Shown piece after piece: positions 52,441 to 62,527 of a DNA stretch of 64,000 bases. Position 1 is the stretch's first letter; every line of letters begins with the position of its first letter. The stretch comes from Podarcis raffonei (lineage: Eukaryota > Chordata > Lepidosauria > Squamata > Lacertidae): the NCBI RefSeq assembly GCF_027172205.1, contig NC_070614.1:40306001-40370000 (forward strand), read 5' to 3'. The translations under genes were made by a program, and so were the position numbers. The notes beneath the pieces are model-generated. The model saw nothing but the letters and a program-made list of their open reading frames with translations, ran no database searches and had not been told where the DNA came from.

Positions 52441-55400
52441 TTATTTATACCCTGCCCATCTGGCTGGGTTTCCCCAGCCACTCTGGGCAGTTTCCGACAA
52501 AACACTAAAATACAGTAACCCATTAAACGTTAAAAGCTTCCCTAAACAGGGCTGCCTTCAGATGTCTTCTAAAAGTTTGGTAGTTATTTTTCTCTTTGAC
52601 ATCTGGTGGGAGGACGTTCCACAGGGCGGGTGCCACTACCGAGAAGGCCCTCTGCCTGGTTCCCTGTAATTTGGCTTCTCGCAGCGAGGGAACCATCAGA
52701 AGGCCCTCGGCGCTGGACCTCAGTGTCCGGGCAGAACAATGGAGGTGGAGACGCTCCTTCCATTTAGATCTTGGCCACTTTCAGATGCAGACTGGTTTGG
52801 GCACGGAGCCTCAGAGATGCTGCAGGGGATGCTGCAGCAACGATTTAGAATGGAGCACGAGAGGCGAAGGGTCACTGAATTTTGGCGTCGCACAGGGTGT
52901 CACTGAAAATTGAGACCCCCAAGGTCTGCCACTGCCTAATGGCTTGTTTATTGAGCCTTCGTCTTGAATTGTTTCCACTAAGTTCGTGGGGAGGTTAGAT
53001 GATATTGGCTGTTTATTGATGAGCGTTCATTTTGATTAGGTTGCAGGGAGGTTATGCAATGTTGCATCAAGCAAAGGTTAACCCACACTTCCTCACTTTT
53101 TAAGAATTCCACTGAGGCCGCAATTAAGGCTCCTGGAAACTCTGGGCTCTCGCTTGTTTATATACTGTATCTCCCTCTCCAATTCTGAGAAACACTGAGC
53201 AAAAAAGGCAAACATTCCAGGGCAGACCTTCCTCTTCAGCAGACAGCATGCTTGCAAACATATAATGTCACAGCTCCTAGGCTAGCTGGGGGAGTAAGGG
53301 TGCCTTTGGGTTAAGGTTATCAGGTTTTTTTCAACGAATCCGGGGTCACTTTTCAACTTCAGTCGAATTCAGTGGATTTTGTCAGGGAACTGATTTGTAA
53401 ATCTGGGGACTATCCCCGGGAAACGGGGACGTCTGGTAACCTTACTTTGGGCTGCAGGAGGGATTCAAGTGAAGTTAAGGTTTGCACAGTTGAAGTGGAT
53501 TAAAGCAACACTTTGTCATTTTAACACAGCAAATCCCTTTCCAGCAGATGTTTTGTACTTTGGGATGTGACAGGGAATGCATTGAAAAGTGTGGGATGAA
53601 CCAATGATTAAGGGGAAGGCATGTAAACACCTCACAAGGAAATCAAGTTGCAGGATGAACACTCATTATCATCAAACCACCCCGTAAACAAATCAGAAAT
53701 CATGCTCAATAAAAGACCGGGCATAGTTTAACTGGTGCAAGCAAATAGGGATGAATGCTCCGATAATCTGAAGGAGCTCTTACAGAACACAACAGCCAGA
53801 TTAAAAAAATACACATAGCTACTTATTTTTCAAGGGCTTGGGGCAATCTATTGCTTTTCTGAAAAGGAGGATACAATACAATAACCAGCTGTAAGTGATC
53901 TTGACAGCAGTGATAAATCTATGGGCAATGCAGAGTTTAGTTGTTTTTGGATGAGAGAGCATCCTGGAGATTTATGGGGTTGTATCTGGTGCTGCTTTCA
54001 AACCCATGCCAAATATGCAAGCAGAGCACTTTGGGAGCAGACTGACTCCCAGAGGAGGCAGCACAACTGCTAATCATAGCTCACATCTCCAAAGGGAGCA
54101 ACATCACTCCAAGGATGCCTGAGTTTACGCTTGAGGCGTGTGGCTCAGCCGTAGGGAATCTGCTTTGCACTCAGTAGAGTCCTGATGGATTGAACCAAAG
54201 ACCCATCTAGTCTAGTCTAGCATCCTCTTATCCAGAGCAGCCAGCAAGATAGCTCACTGTTACCCACTGAACTAAATCCAAGAATCTTACTCCCGCTCTT
54301 ACTCTGGTGTAATTTAGAAACACCATTCTCACTTTCCCTTCCCTTTCTTTTCCCTTCTCTTGCACCAGCTCCACGTCGTCCACACTAAAAATGGCATAAG
54401 CACCAAAGAAGCGGCGAAGGACCCACAGGGATTCGTTGTCCTGGGATTCTTCATACAGGTGAGGAACAGCACAGAGTGGCCCATGCTTGTGCAGTCAAAG
54501 GCTGGATTGGTTCAGGAGCCCCTGAACCCCCTGGGGGCTGTTGTGGGCTGCTTAGAGCTCAGCCCTCTGGAATGGAGGAGGCCAAGAAGCTCATAGAGAT
54601 AATTTCCTGTAACGTATGCCATTACCTTTCTTGTCCCCGTAGAAGTCCTTTGAGGCTCCTTTTGACGGTGTATGGAATTTTCTGGCTAGTAGCCTGCGCA
54701 GAATCCCAGAAAAAGGTGAGGTTCCCCCATTCCGCCACCCTGCCTCCATTTCTTAGAAAATGAATGGATCTTTCTTTCTACCAGGCCTCTCACCTTTCTT
54801 GTCTTTCCACAGGTGACTCTGTGCCACTGAATGGGGAATTTTCTCTTTCGGACTTATTGAGACCAGGAGGTAGAGACACCGTTAAAATTACAGACAAGTA
54901 TTACCGCTACCAGGGCTCCCTCACCACTCCCAACTGCTCTGAAGCTGTGACCTGGTTTGTCTTTCCTAATGTCATCAAGGTGCATCCCTATGTGGTGAGT
55001 GGGTGTCATCTATTCTTTGAGGAAGGGTGGGGGTGGCGCCAGCTGGAGGGATTGAATCATTAGGTTCACTGAATGGAGCCTGCTGGGGTCAGAGCGGACT
55101 GAGGCCTTGGCATTTTGATTCGTGGGTTCTTAGGAAACAGACATGGATCACAAGGTCACCGCCACAAACAACACCCTCACGTTCAGATCCCCGACCCCAA
55201 ATAGGTCACTGCATGCTGCAGGAGAATTTCTCTTTCAAGTCCCAAAGGAATTAGATGCCTGTTCCACAATAACTTGGAGCAGGGTTTTATTTGTGGCAGC
55301 CCCTCCTCTGTGGAACAAAGTCCTCTGTTGACATGAAGCAGGTGCCCATTATATGCCCTTTCTGGGGGGAAAGATGAGGCTGTTTCTGTTTCAACAAGCT

Positions 55401-57003
55401 TTCGCAGCTGGGCGAATAGGTCTCTGCCGTGGCTGTCCATTCCATATAGTTTTTAAACTCATTTCTGGGTTGTTGGTTTTTTAATGCTGCTGCTTAACCA
55501 TTTTTGCTGTTTTTATTATATTTCGTAGATCGTTGTGGAAGGTGATCAGTTAGTTAGTTCATAAGGATGTAAAATCAGATGGTACTATCCCAAAGTCCCT
55601 TGCAAAAGGGACACAATATTTCAGGGTCCGTAAGGAGTTCCAGCCCCAAGCAATCAGGTTTCCTTGAGAAGTCAGCTCTCATTTTGATAGGGGTTAAGGT
55701 GAATTACACGGTCCAAGGTAGGAAAGGGTCGAGGACTCAGGCATCAGAAGAGCCAAAGGTCGAGAGTGTAACCCAAGATAGAAAGGCAGGGGGTCAAACT
55801 CCAAAGGGAACAATGTAGAGGAAGAGGAGCAGGTGTTTTAGCCTGACAGGATCCTCCTCATACAAGTAAGACAGGGCCTGCTCAGAGTTGGCCTCCTAGT
55901 TCCACACCTTGCCCTTGTTGGGCCTGGTGGAACCTGATTGGTCTGTGAGACCAGCTGACTGAGGGCTCTGTCAGGTAAGTAGTGGGGCATCCCCTTAGAA
56001 GGTACCTTTGAGAAACACACCTCAGCCTGCAAGGTTTGTGGCAGGAACAATGTGACGCTAGGTAGCACAGATAGTGAGGTGCTGGAGCCCAGTTGGAGTC
56101 CTAGTTTGAGACTTTCATGTGTCCTGCCCCACCAGTGCCTCATGCAATATTGGGGCGCATCCGCACCACAGATTTAAAGCACATTTGACACACATTCAAA
56201 AACACACGCCTTCCCCCAAAGAATCCTGGGGGCTGTAGTTTACACCTTGCAGAGCTAAATTATTTGCACCCTTTAATAGACTAGTCCTCAAGATTCTCTG
56301 GTGGAAGCCATGCGCTTTAAGTGTACAGTGTGGATGTCAACTCAGTTTACTAGCAGCCCAGATTATCTATGACCTTGCTGAGCCACATTCTCCATAGAAT
56401 GAGCATGGTCCCCAGGGAAGTCCCTTGGTGAGGTGCTATAAGGGATTCTGGGGAGCTCCTTTGCACACCTCAAAATCTCCAGAAATGCTTTGGTGAGCGG
56501 GCTAGGTTGGGTCCTTCCTGCACAAGGTTTTCCTTAGAGTTAGGGTTTACCTTCCAAGGAGGCCACACAGAATCTTTACAGATCTGGGCTTGGCAACAGC
56601 AACGGAAACTTCTAGGTCAGTAGGCAGTGTCTCCTTTCACAGTTGTTTGGAGAGAGCTTTCATGGCGGAAGGCCACCTCGATCCCCAGGCACTCAAGTTC
56701 GACTTTAGACATTTGACACTGGTCCTTTTGCTGCATGGGTTTCCTGAGCTTGTATGTGCTACTCTCCTTTTCTCTTCCTCCTCCTCCCATTTCTCCTGTT
56801 TTTCTCCCTTCTAGGTGAAGAAATTCACCAACTCGCTCTTTTTTACCACCAAAGAAGAAAATCGGCGTATGCAGGATAATTACCGTCCTGTGCAACCATT
56901 GAACAACCGAAGGATCAGTGCCTTCAACCTAAATGAGTATGATCCGGCACAATGCCCTGGCAATAATTTTGGGGCCGAAGAGTGTGTGGATTGCAAGGAC
57001 TGA
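46206..57003 (+). CDS. Carbonic anhydrase of the CA4/CA15 type, complete, no GPI tail
   Basis: Exons 46206-46281, 47397-47426, 48434-48598, 51960-52105, 54369-54458, 54643-54715, 54813-54994 and 56815-57003 (TGA), all GT-AG with matching phases, encode 316 residues. It hydrates CO2 to bicarbonate in the secretory pathway or outside the cell. Residues 1-25 are a signal peptide (MAPTLKPITHLLMLLLLGGS). The tiny second exon and EKWCYDKPSC, with Cys pairs Cys29/Cys35 and Cys46/Cys235, mark the CA4/CA15 group. QSPINI is at 51-56. The zinc ligands are His116, His118 and His141, the gatekeepers Glu128 and Thr231 (SLTTP). Oddities: Asp89 aligns without gaps with the proton-shuttle His64, and Phe119 replaces Trp97. 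The C-terminus (AQCPGNN to GAEECVDCKD) has three cysteines and no hydrophobic GPI signal, so I infer a soluble secreted enzyme. A poly(A) signal ATTAAA is at 57207-57212. CA4 versus CA15 is unresolved. Confidence 0.92.
46290..46520. repeat. Unclassified repeat related to 4815-5105
   Basis: CCCTCTGGGAATTGTAGCTC, CCACAGCTCCCAGAATTCTT and GCTTTAAATGTTTGGTGTGG follow the family order. It lies just after the first coding exon of the carbonic anhydrase. Confidence 0.5.
46705..46900 (+). repeat. Unclassified repeat B
   Basis: CTTGGCTGGAGAATTGCATT and TCAGCTCACTTACTATTATG match the family seen at 37440-37770. Confidence 0.5.
48960..49332 (-). mobile_element. Sauria-type SINE, reversed
   Basis: It lies between an exact 13-base duplication, acatatctgggta (48947-48959 and 49333-49345), in carbonic anhydrase intron 3. 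It is a long-junction subfamily member (TTTGTCTGCTCCGCAGACAG). Confidence 0.92.
49420..49645. mobile_element. TA-inserting MITE (Tc1/mariner or pogo type), copy 2
   Basis: CAGTGGTACCTCGGGTTACA to TTAACCTGAGGTACCACTG, flanked by TA. It is inverted in internal order relative to copy 1 at 13346-13582. Confidence 0.85.
49691..49949. mobile_element. TA-flanked MITE with internal hairpin, copy 2
   Basis: CCGTATTTTTCGCTCTATAAG to CTTATAGAGCAAAAAATACGG, flanked by TA, with the same internal hairpin as 44829-45085. It starts 45 bases after the other MITE. Confidence 0.87.
51080..51530 (-). mobile_element. Candidate solo LTR of an old LTR retroelement
   Basis: On the minus strand a TATA box (TTGTATATAAGTGGGAGTGG) is followed by about 300 bases of leader-like sequence with no coding content. 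No second LTR or coding remnant is seen nearby and the ends are not defined, so this remains a suggestion. It lies in carbonic anhydrase intron 3. Confidence 0.3.
51605..51678 (+). mobile_element. CR1 LINE 3' end
   Basis: GGGGGTTGGACTAGAAGGCC followed by ACAATTCTATGATTCTATGA is the CR1 3' terminus. It interrupts the repeat at 51510-51755. Confidence 0.85.
52365..52440. repeat. (TTC)n/(ATC)n/(AAT)n compound microsatellite
   Basis: Three trinucleotide tracts follow one another. The AAT part is probably the 3' tail of the reversed L2 element that follows. Confidence 0.85.
52440..52800 (-). mobile_element. L2-type LINE 3' end, reversed
   Basis: The minus strand encodes AFSVVAPALWNVLPPDVKEK and FRRHLKAALFREAF, the L2 ORF2 C-terminus, then a 3' UTR ending GGGCAGGGTATAAATAAATT. 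Confidence 0.8.
53560..53800. repeat. Unclassified repeat C, copy 2
   Basis: It has the same block order as 29735-29965. It lies in carbonic anhydrase intron 4. Confidence 0.5.
56150..56340. repeat. Unclassified repeat related to 4815-5105
   Basis: CAAAGAATCCTGGGGGCTGT through GCGCTTTAAGTGTACAGTGT follows the family order. Confidence 0.5.
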
Positions 57004-57924
57004 TGGCAACGGTTTTCTTCTGCTTGAAAGATCCGAGCTATGCAGGGAGTTCCATCTCCTGACCCAAGAATCAATAATTTCTCAATGTGGTGTGACCATA
57101 TTCACTCCCTTCCCCCTCCCCTCTTGATGATGACACATATGAGGTATTTCTTAGAAAAATTAAAACCACCTCTATTACCACACACACACATGGCTGGTTT
57201 TCTTTTATTAAACTTACATTTACTCGATCTGTACTCACACTCAGTAGATAGAAGAAACTCATGAGATTTCAGGTGAAGAGTAATTGTGCTGTGGTGTTTT
57301 AACAGAAATTGAGCCCAGGTTTTGAGAGTTGACTGTGATTTGTCCCTCTGGCCCTTCCCCACACAAAACGGAGGCGTTCCTATGTCCCGCCAGTAGTGAG
57401 GGAGGCAGCTTATTCTTTTATTTCTTTAACATGCAAATGCTGAAACATTTTGCTAAAACATCATGAACACCAAGAGTTGCTTCAGTTTAACCAGACATTA
57501 ATTCCTGGTTGGCTGCCTCACAGTCTGGTCTACTGTTCTCAGGGTGCTGCTGTCCATCATGGAGAGGAAAATTACCTCAGGACAAGGAAAAACTTGGGGA
57601 TAGCCATATAGGACTCCCCAGAGACTGTACTCCTTGTGTGGAAAATGTGGTGGCGGCATGGTGTCCTCCGATATATTAAGCCACTGTGGTTAGAGTTATG
57701 GTGGGTACACGGTTGGACATAGGACCAGGGAGAAACGAGTTCAGATTCAAGTCTGGACCTATCATGAGGCAAATCAAAGCAATTGCATCGGGTGCTGGGT
57801 CTAGGAAACAGTGAATTAACAGCTTCCCAGCCCACACAGCAAGAATCTTGCAGCTACGCAGGGCTCTCCAAAGCGCTTGCCCCATCCTCATGCATCACTC
57901 TGAGGACAGCGGGTCCTTGCTAGG

Positions 57925-57990
57925 TTCCTGAGTTGTAGGGGGTTGGACTAGATGACCCTTGTGGTCCCTTCCAGTTCCATAATTGCTGAG
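57925..57990 (+). mobile_element. CR1 LINE 3' end
   Basis: TAGGGGGTTGGACTAGATGA followed by CCCTTCCAGTTCCATAATT is a CR1 terminus. Confidence 0.75.
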
Positions 57991-58580
57991 AGTGAAGCAT
58001 TCTTGGTGAGTTGGGTGGGTGGGTGGGGGAAAGTGCCATCATTGGTGCCTTGCCATGACATTTGTAAAACAGATTTTTAAAATCAGTTAAATCTAGAATT
58101 ACTGAAGTTCATTTAAATCTTTAGCTGCTTTTTTCTTTTCCAGTAAAATTTCTAGCTGCTATGACAAAGTGGCAATAGCGCTGGCACTCACCCGGACCAC
58201 CTCTCTCAGAATGCTGCAACCTCAGTGCCCCCCCCCCCAGAGCTAGGCAGGCAGGAGACAGAGAGACCCCATTAGCAACAGCAAGACAGTTATAAAGTAA
58301 GGAATAATTAGCATCGCTTGCTTCTATTCATGTCAGTGAAACCACACACACTGCAGCACACAATCCGCTTAATTTAATTTCCACACACATTTGTCTTTTA
58401 AGTCACAGCTTATTCATTAGTTCTCAAAACTATTTTCACAATAGAAGCTCCCAAGGAATGATCAGTAAGTAGCATTCCATTCATTTTCCATTCGTGAAAG
58501 TTTCCACTTTAAAATTTTTGTGGTTTTTTTTTAAAAAAAATAAAATAAGTGATTTTCCACCATTGGAGATTGGTCGTACA

Positions 58581-58790
58581 CAGTGCTTTTCCCCCTAGAA
58601 AAATAAGTGCCGGTACTCACCATGAAGTTGTTACAGTGTGTGTCACACTTTTTAAGAGAGAGAAAGACAGAGAGGTGCCAGTACGCACCACGAAGTTGTT
58701 ACAGTACACTTGAGTGCCACACTTTTTAATCACAACAAAAAGAGGTAGTGGTACTGTGTACCCTTGAGTACCCCCCTGGAAAAAGCACTG
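58581..58790. mobile_element. Non-autonomous hAT element (CAGTGCTTT family), longest copy
   Basis: CAGTGCTTTTCCCCCTAG and CTGGAAAAAGCACTG are inverted ends. The flanking 8-mers GTCGTACA and GTCATATA agree at 6 of 8 positions. Inside, a GGTACTCACCATGAAGTTGT unit is repeated about 70 bases apart. Confidence 0.8.
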
Positions 58791-59711
58791 GTCATATAAC
58801 AACAACAAGCAAACAAACTTTCAAGAGAGCAAGGAAGGTAGTTAAAGGGTGGCTGTTTGCCTCAGTTTCTCAGCTAATGTAAACCTCTGGTCCCAGTTGT
58901 TGGAATGAGTTGGGTCACACATGCACGCACATCGCTTGGTGCCTCAGTGGCAGCTGAAGGTGTGAACACGCTTCACTGGAGAGGTCTTGCCTTTGAGAGG
59001 TTGCCACTAGGGACTATGGGTATTCTCTGCAGTGCTGGAGACGCGTGTGAATGTGCCATCCAAAGTCACGTTTGTGGGAACAAGCAGAGCTTCTGCCAAT
59101 TCCTGCTAAAACGAGAGCTGAAATTAATGTTGATTTTTTAATCATTGGAAGTTTTAGCCTATACAGACCTGAACCTCAAACTCCACAAAGAAATCTATAT
59201 ATTTCAAGCGATTCCCCCCCACCCACCCCCATTGCTTTTGTCGACATCTGAGGTTTTGGTATGCAGCGTATCAAAATGTGCATCATTGCTCAAACGTTGA
59301 TGATAGTTCTATTCCACTTAAGCCCAAACGTTGATCTGGAAACTCAAATATCACCGAGAAACAAAGCCACAATATAAGATTGGGAAATGTCAACAACGAG
59401 CTCTTTTGAATGGAAAGTTTCAGCTCTAGCTGTAGTGGACTGGACCACACTCCTTCCCCAGCACTGGGCATCCTAGCTCCTCTTGATCTCCTTCTCTGTG
59501 CTCCTCTCCTCACTGAAATGTGCACCTCCTGCCTTTTTAGTGTCCTTTGCCAGTGCTTCTGGTACTGGATGAGCTGGTTGAGAGGTAGATGGAGGTTAAC
59601 TGGAGTTTTTGAGGGGGACAGAAAGAGTTGTGGCCTAGCTTTGGCCTCTCTGGAGATCATGTTGACTCTTCCTCCATGTGGTTCCTACATCCACCCACCC
59701 AACTCCAGCCT

Positions 59712-62527
59712 TTATGCAGGTAAGAAGGATGCAAGAGTAGCCACAGAAATGAAGAGGAGGAGCCCTACTGGCGGAGAGGCTATTGAGGCAGCGGATTTGT
59801 GCTTCAAAGCAGCAGACGATTCCACTTTCCGGTCCCCAATGTTCTGCAGAGGGCGGTAGTTGTTCTCAATATGGGGCCCGGTGGAGGAGTCCGTTGAATG
59901 AAGCTCATTCGGAAAAGCATGCACCTATTGCAAGGGAGAAGGAAGGCGTCAGGTGGTGGCACATGGCAAAGGAGGAACTCCTGCGTCGGGCAGTGGGATC
60001 TACCTGGTGAAGACCAGGATGTGGCAACTCCACAGCACAAGTTACAACAGCGTGAACTGAGGTTTCTCAGCTGCTCTTGAATTGCTAGAGAATTTCGGTT
60101 CTCCCCTGGAGAACATTCAGCAAACTGCCCCCTCACTCTCCAGTTCCACGACCCACAAACAGCACACAGAATTGGGGGAGGCCAGTTCTGTTCAGCCCCG
60201 TGACACTGCTTTTGACAGAATAGGATAACGTAATGAGGCAAATAAGGAACAGGACGTAATAGTGTACAGCTGGAAAATGGCTCTCCAGCCTAGTATACCT
60301 CAGATGTTTTAGACAACAGCTCCTCCTACCTCTCTAAGGACTTCTGTGCCTCAGCATTCTGCCTACACACAGACACACACAAGATGGCAGCACTCACCAC
60401 GTCTTCCGACACCAGAATGGGGTCGGCAAAGATGGTCCACAGCACAACCTCGTCACACCCGGGGGTGGTGAGGGACCCAGGGTAGCGGTAATAGCGGTCA
60501 AGCTCTGGGCGGCCCAGCAAGTCCTGGAGAGAGAAGCTGCCATCGAATTTTGTCTCTTCACCTGTACAGGGGGAGGTAAGTTGCTTGAATCTATGCTCCA
60601 CACTTAATTCACATCCTAACCTACAACACAGGGTTGTTGTGAGGATAAAATGTTTTTTGGGGGGCCTTGAGTTCCTTAGAAGGAACATGGGATATAATAC
60701 ACATTTCATAAATAATAATAGTGGTTCCCCAACAAGGGACTCTTGAATACTGCAGTTCTATGTAAGGTTCTGAAGAATTCCAAGGGGCTCTTGTGAAACC
60801 ACTTTTCCCAGGATTTATCAGGGAGGCAACTGAAAGAATCACACCTCCCCACCACTCAAATTGGTTATTTTTTTGTTCCAGTTCATTGTGGTAGCCATGA
60901 TGGATTCTCTGAGATGAGAGAAGAACCAGATGTTTTCCTTGGCTTTCCACTCACAGATGGACTTACCCTTTTCCTCAACTTCCTTCAGCTTCTTTTTAAA
61001 CGATTCCCATGCTTCAGCTGTCTTGCCCTGTGCCTTCTCATAGCCCTGCAGTAAAGAGGAAACATCATATAGTGTAAAATCAGACCGAGAAATAAAGTGT
61101 GATGAAGGCACCTAGGAATCCTAGGGCTCAGCATGTCCTGTTTTAACGTCTTCCTCCCCTTCCCAGGGCTACCTTAAGAGGCAGAGGCAGAGGGAGGCAG
61201 GAATTGTGGTGCTCATCGCTCATGATGTCGTTGGCATTATCCAACAGGCGCATACTCTTGGGGACTTTGTTCCAGTGAGAAAAGATGATCATTTGAGTGC
61301 TGGGGAAATGTGATTATCTCCTTGAAAGAAGTGCTTCTTCAGAAGCAACACTGCCCATTTGTCACGCAGAACAATCGACTGCTTGTCAACAATATTTGCT
61401 TCTTCCATTTCTCCCATTTCCACCATGGAATAGCCAAGTGGTGTTTTCAACAGCCGTGCCCCCTTCCCAGTGAACTTGAGGCAAAGCAGTTCAGTCAGTC
61501 AGTGGCCTGGTTTGCACATCACATTAAACCATCGGTCAAATTAAATGATGGTTTAATGCATGGGTAGGCAAACTAAGGCCCAGGGGCTGGATCCGGCCCA
61601 ATTGCCTTCTAAATCTGGCCTGTGGGTGGTTCGGGAATCAGCGTGTTTTTACATGAGTTACATGAGGGATAGTGGACTGGCCCCCTGCTGAAAAAGTTTG
61701 CTGACCCCTGGTTTAATGTGACACGGCGAGTGACGGGCCAAGAGAAAAACTCTTGCCACAGTTCCCAGAATCGTTTGGGAAAGGCAAAGCAACCAAAATG
61801 CTTTAAAACCGATATCCCAACTGGTAGCATAGATGTGCACAAACCTTGACCTCCCCAATCCCTCACCTGGACAAAGAATGCTAGCACAGCAATGCCCTGT
61901 GGGTCCTTCAAGGCTTCCGAGAGACTCGTGTTGTTTTTGGTGTGCACGATGTGTAACTGAGGGGAGAAAAGAAAATAGATCAGTTTGGGACATATCCCTG
62001 CTGACTCACTTGGCTGCTCTTTGTGGAGAAACCTACACAAGCAAAGAGATAGACTGCAGTACACAAAAGCTTGGTGCATATTGGAAATCCATCCTTGTGT
62101 CTACTCCCCTTAGACCTGGTCATTCATAATTTCTAAAAAGCCCTCTGACTTGAAAGCTTTGCATACACTGATGAACACAGTATAGATGGAGTTTATGCTG
62201 CTGTTATGCAGAGGTAAAAGAAATGTATGTGCACATGCTTAAGGAAACAATTATTATAACAAAAAAAAATATTTGCTAATAAAGCAAAAGGAAAGAAAAA
62301 TAAATATAATAAAACATATGCCAGCTGACATTAACATGCTATCAATCCCAGAATCCAGGTAAGAAAAGATATCCTCACCTCCATAGAGTACCGTTCGCCG
62401 TTTATGTAGTGCTCTGATCCGGGTTTATGGACTCCATCTCCCCAGTGGAGGTGAAAGGCCTTGGCTGTGTATGTAGCTGGAAGCCCAGGGCCACTCAGCT
62501 GGAGACCTTCGCCCAGTTCTATGTCAA
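59712..62527 (-). CDS. Carbonic anhydrase of the CA4/CA15 type, GPI-anchored form, 3' five coding exons
   Basis: Exons in transcript order: 62527-62379, 61956-61867, 61045-60967, 60561-60398 and 59924-59712 (TAA), giving 230 residues plus a partial codon. FHLHWGDG and LHIVH supply the three zinc histidines, GSEH the gate Glu, and GSLTTPGCDE the Thr199 and a disulfide Cys. Trp97 is kept, unlike in its neighbour. The exon 61045-60967 segment is highly charged (FKKKLKEVEEK). The C-terminus (SAASIASPPVGLLLFISVAT, then LASFLPA) is a classic GPI signal, so the enzyme should sit on the outer membrane face. All five exons match the plus-strand gene's last five in intron phase. The signal peptide, small second exon and SPINI exon are absent from 62528-64000 and should lie beyond the window. 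Confidence 0.9.
61559..61710. mobile_element. hAT MITE (CAGGGGTCAGCAAACTTTTT type)
   Basis: CATGGGTAGGCAAACTAAGG and AAAAAGTTTGCTGACCCCTG are inverted ends. An exact 8-base duplication GTTTAATG lies at 61551-61558 and 61711-61718. It sits in an intron of the minus-strand carbonic anhydrase. Confidence 0.88.

Larger units (their letters stand above)
57004..59711. other. Spacer between the two convergent carbonic anhydrase genes
   Basis: It holds the 3' UTR of the plus-strand gene, a CR1 3' end (57925-57990), a hAT element (58581-58790) and a possible minus-strand poly(A) signal (ATTAAA at 59142-59137). No coding exon is seen. Confidence 0.6.

Noticed and set aside
54360-54596. Longer protein reading through 54458 into the intron
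   Set aside because: There is a clear donor at 54459 and the next exon at 54643 continues the carbonic anhydrase homology in phase.
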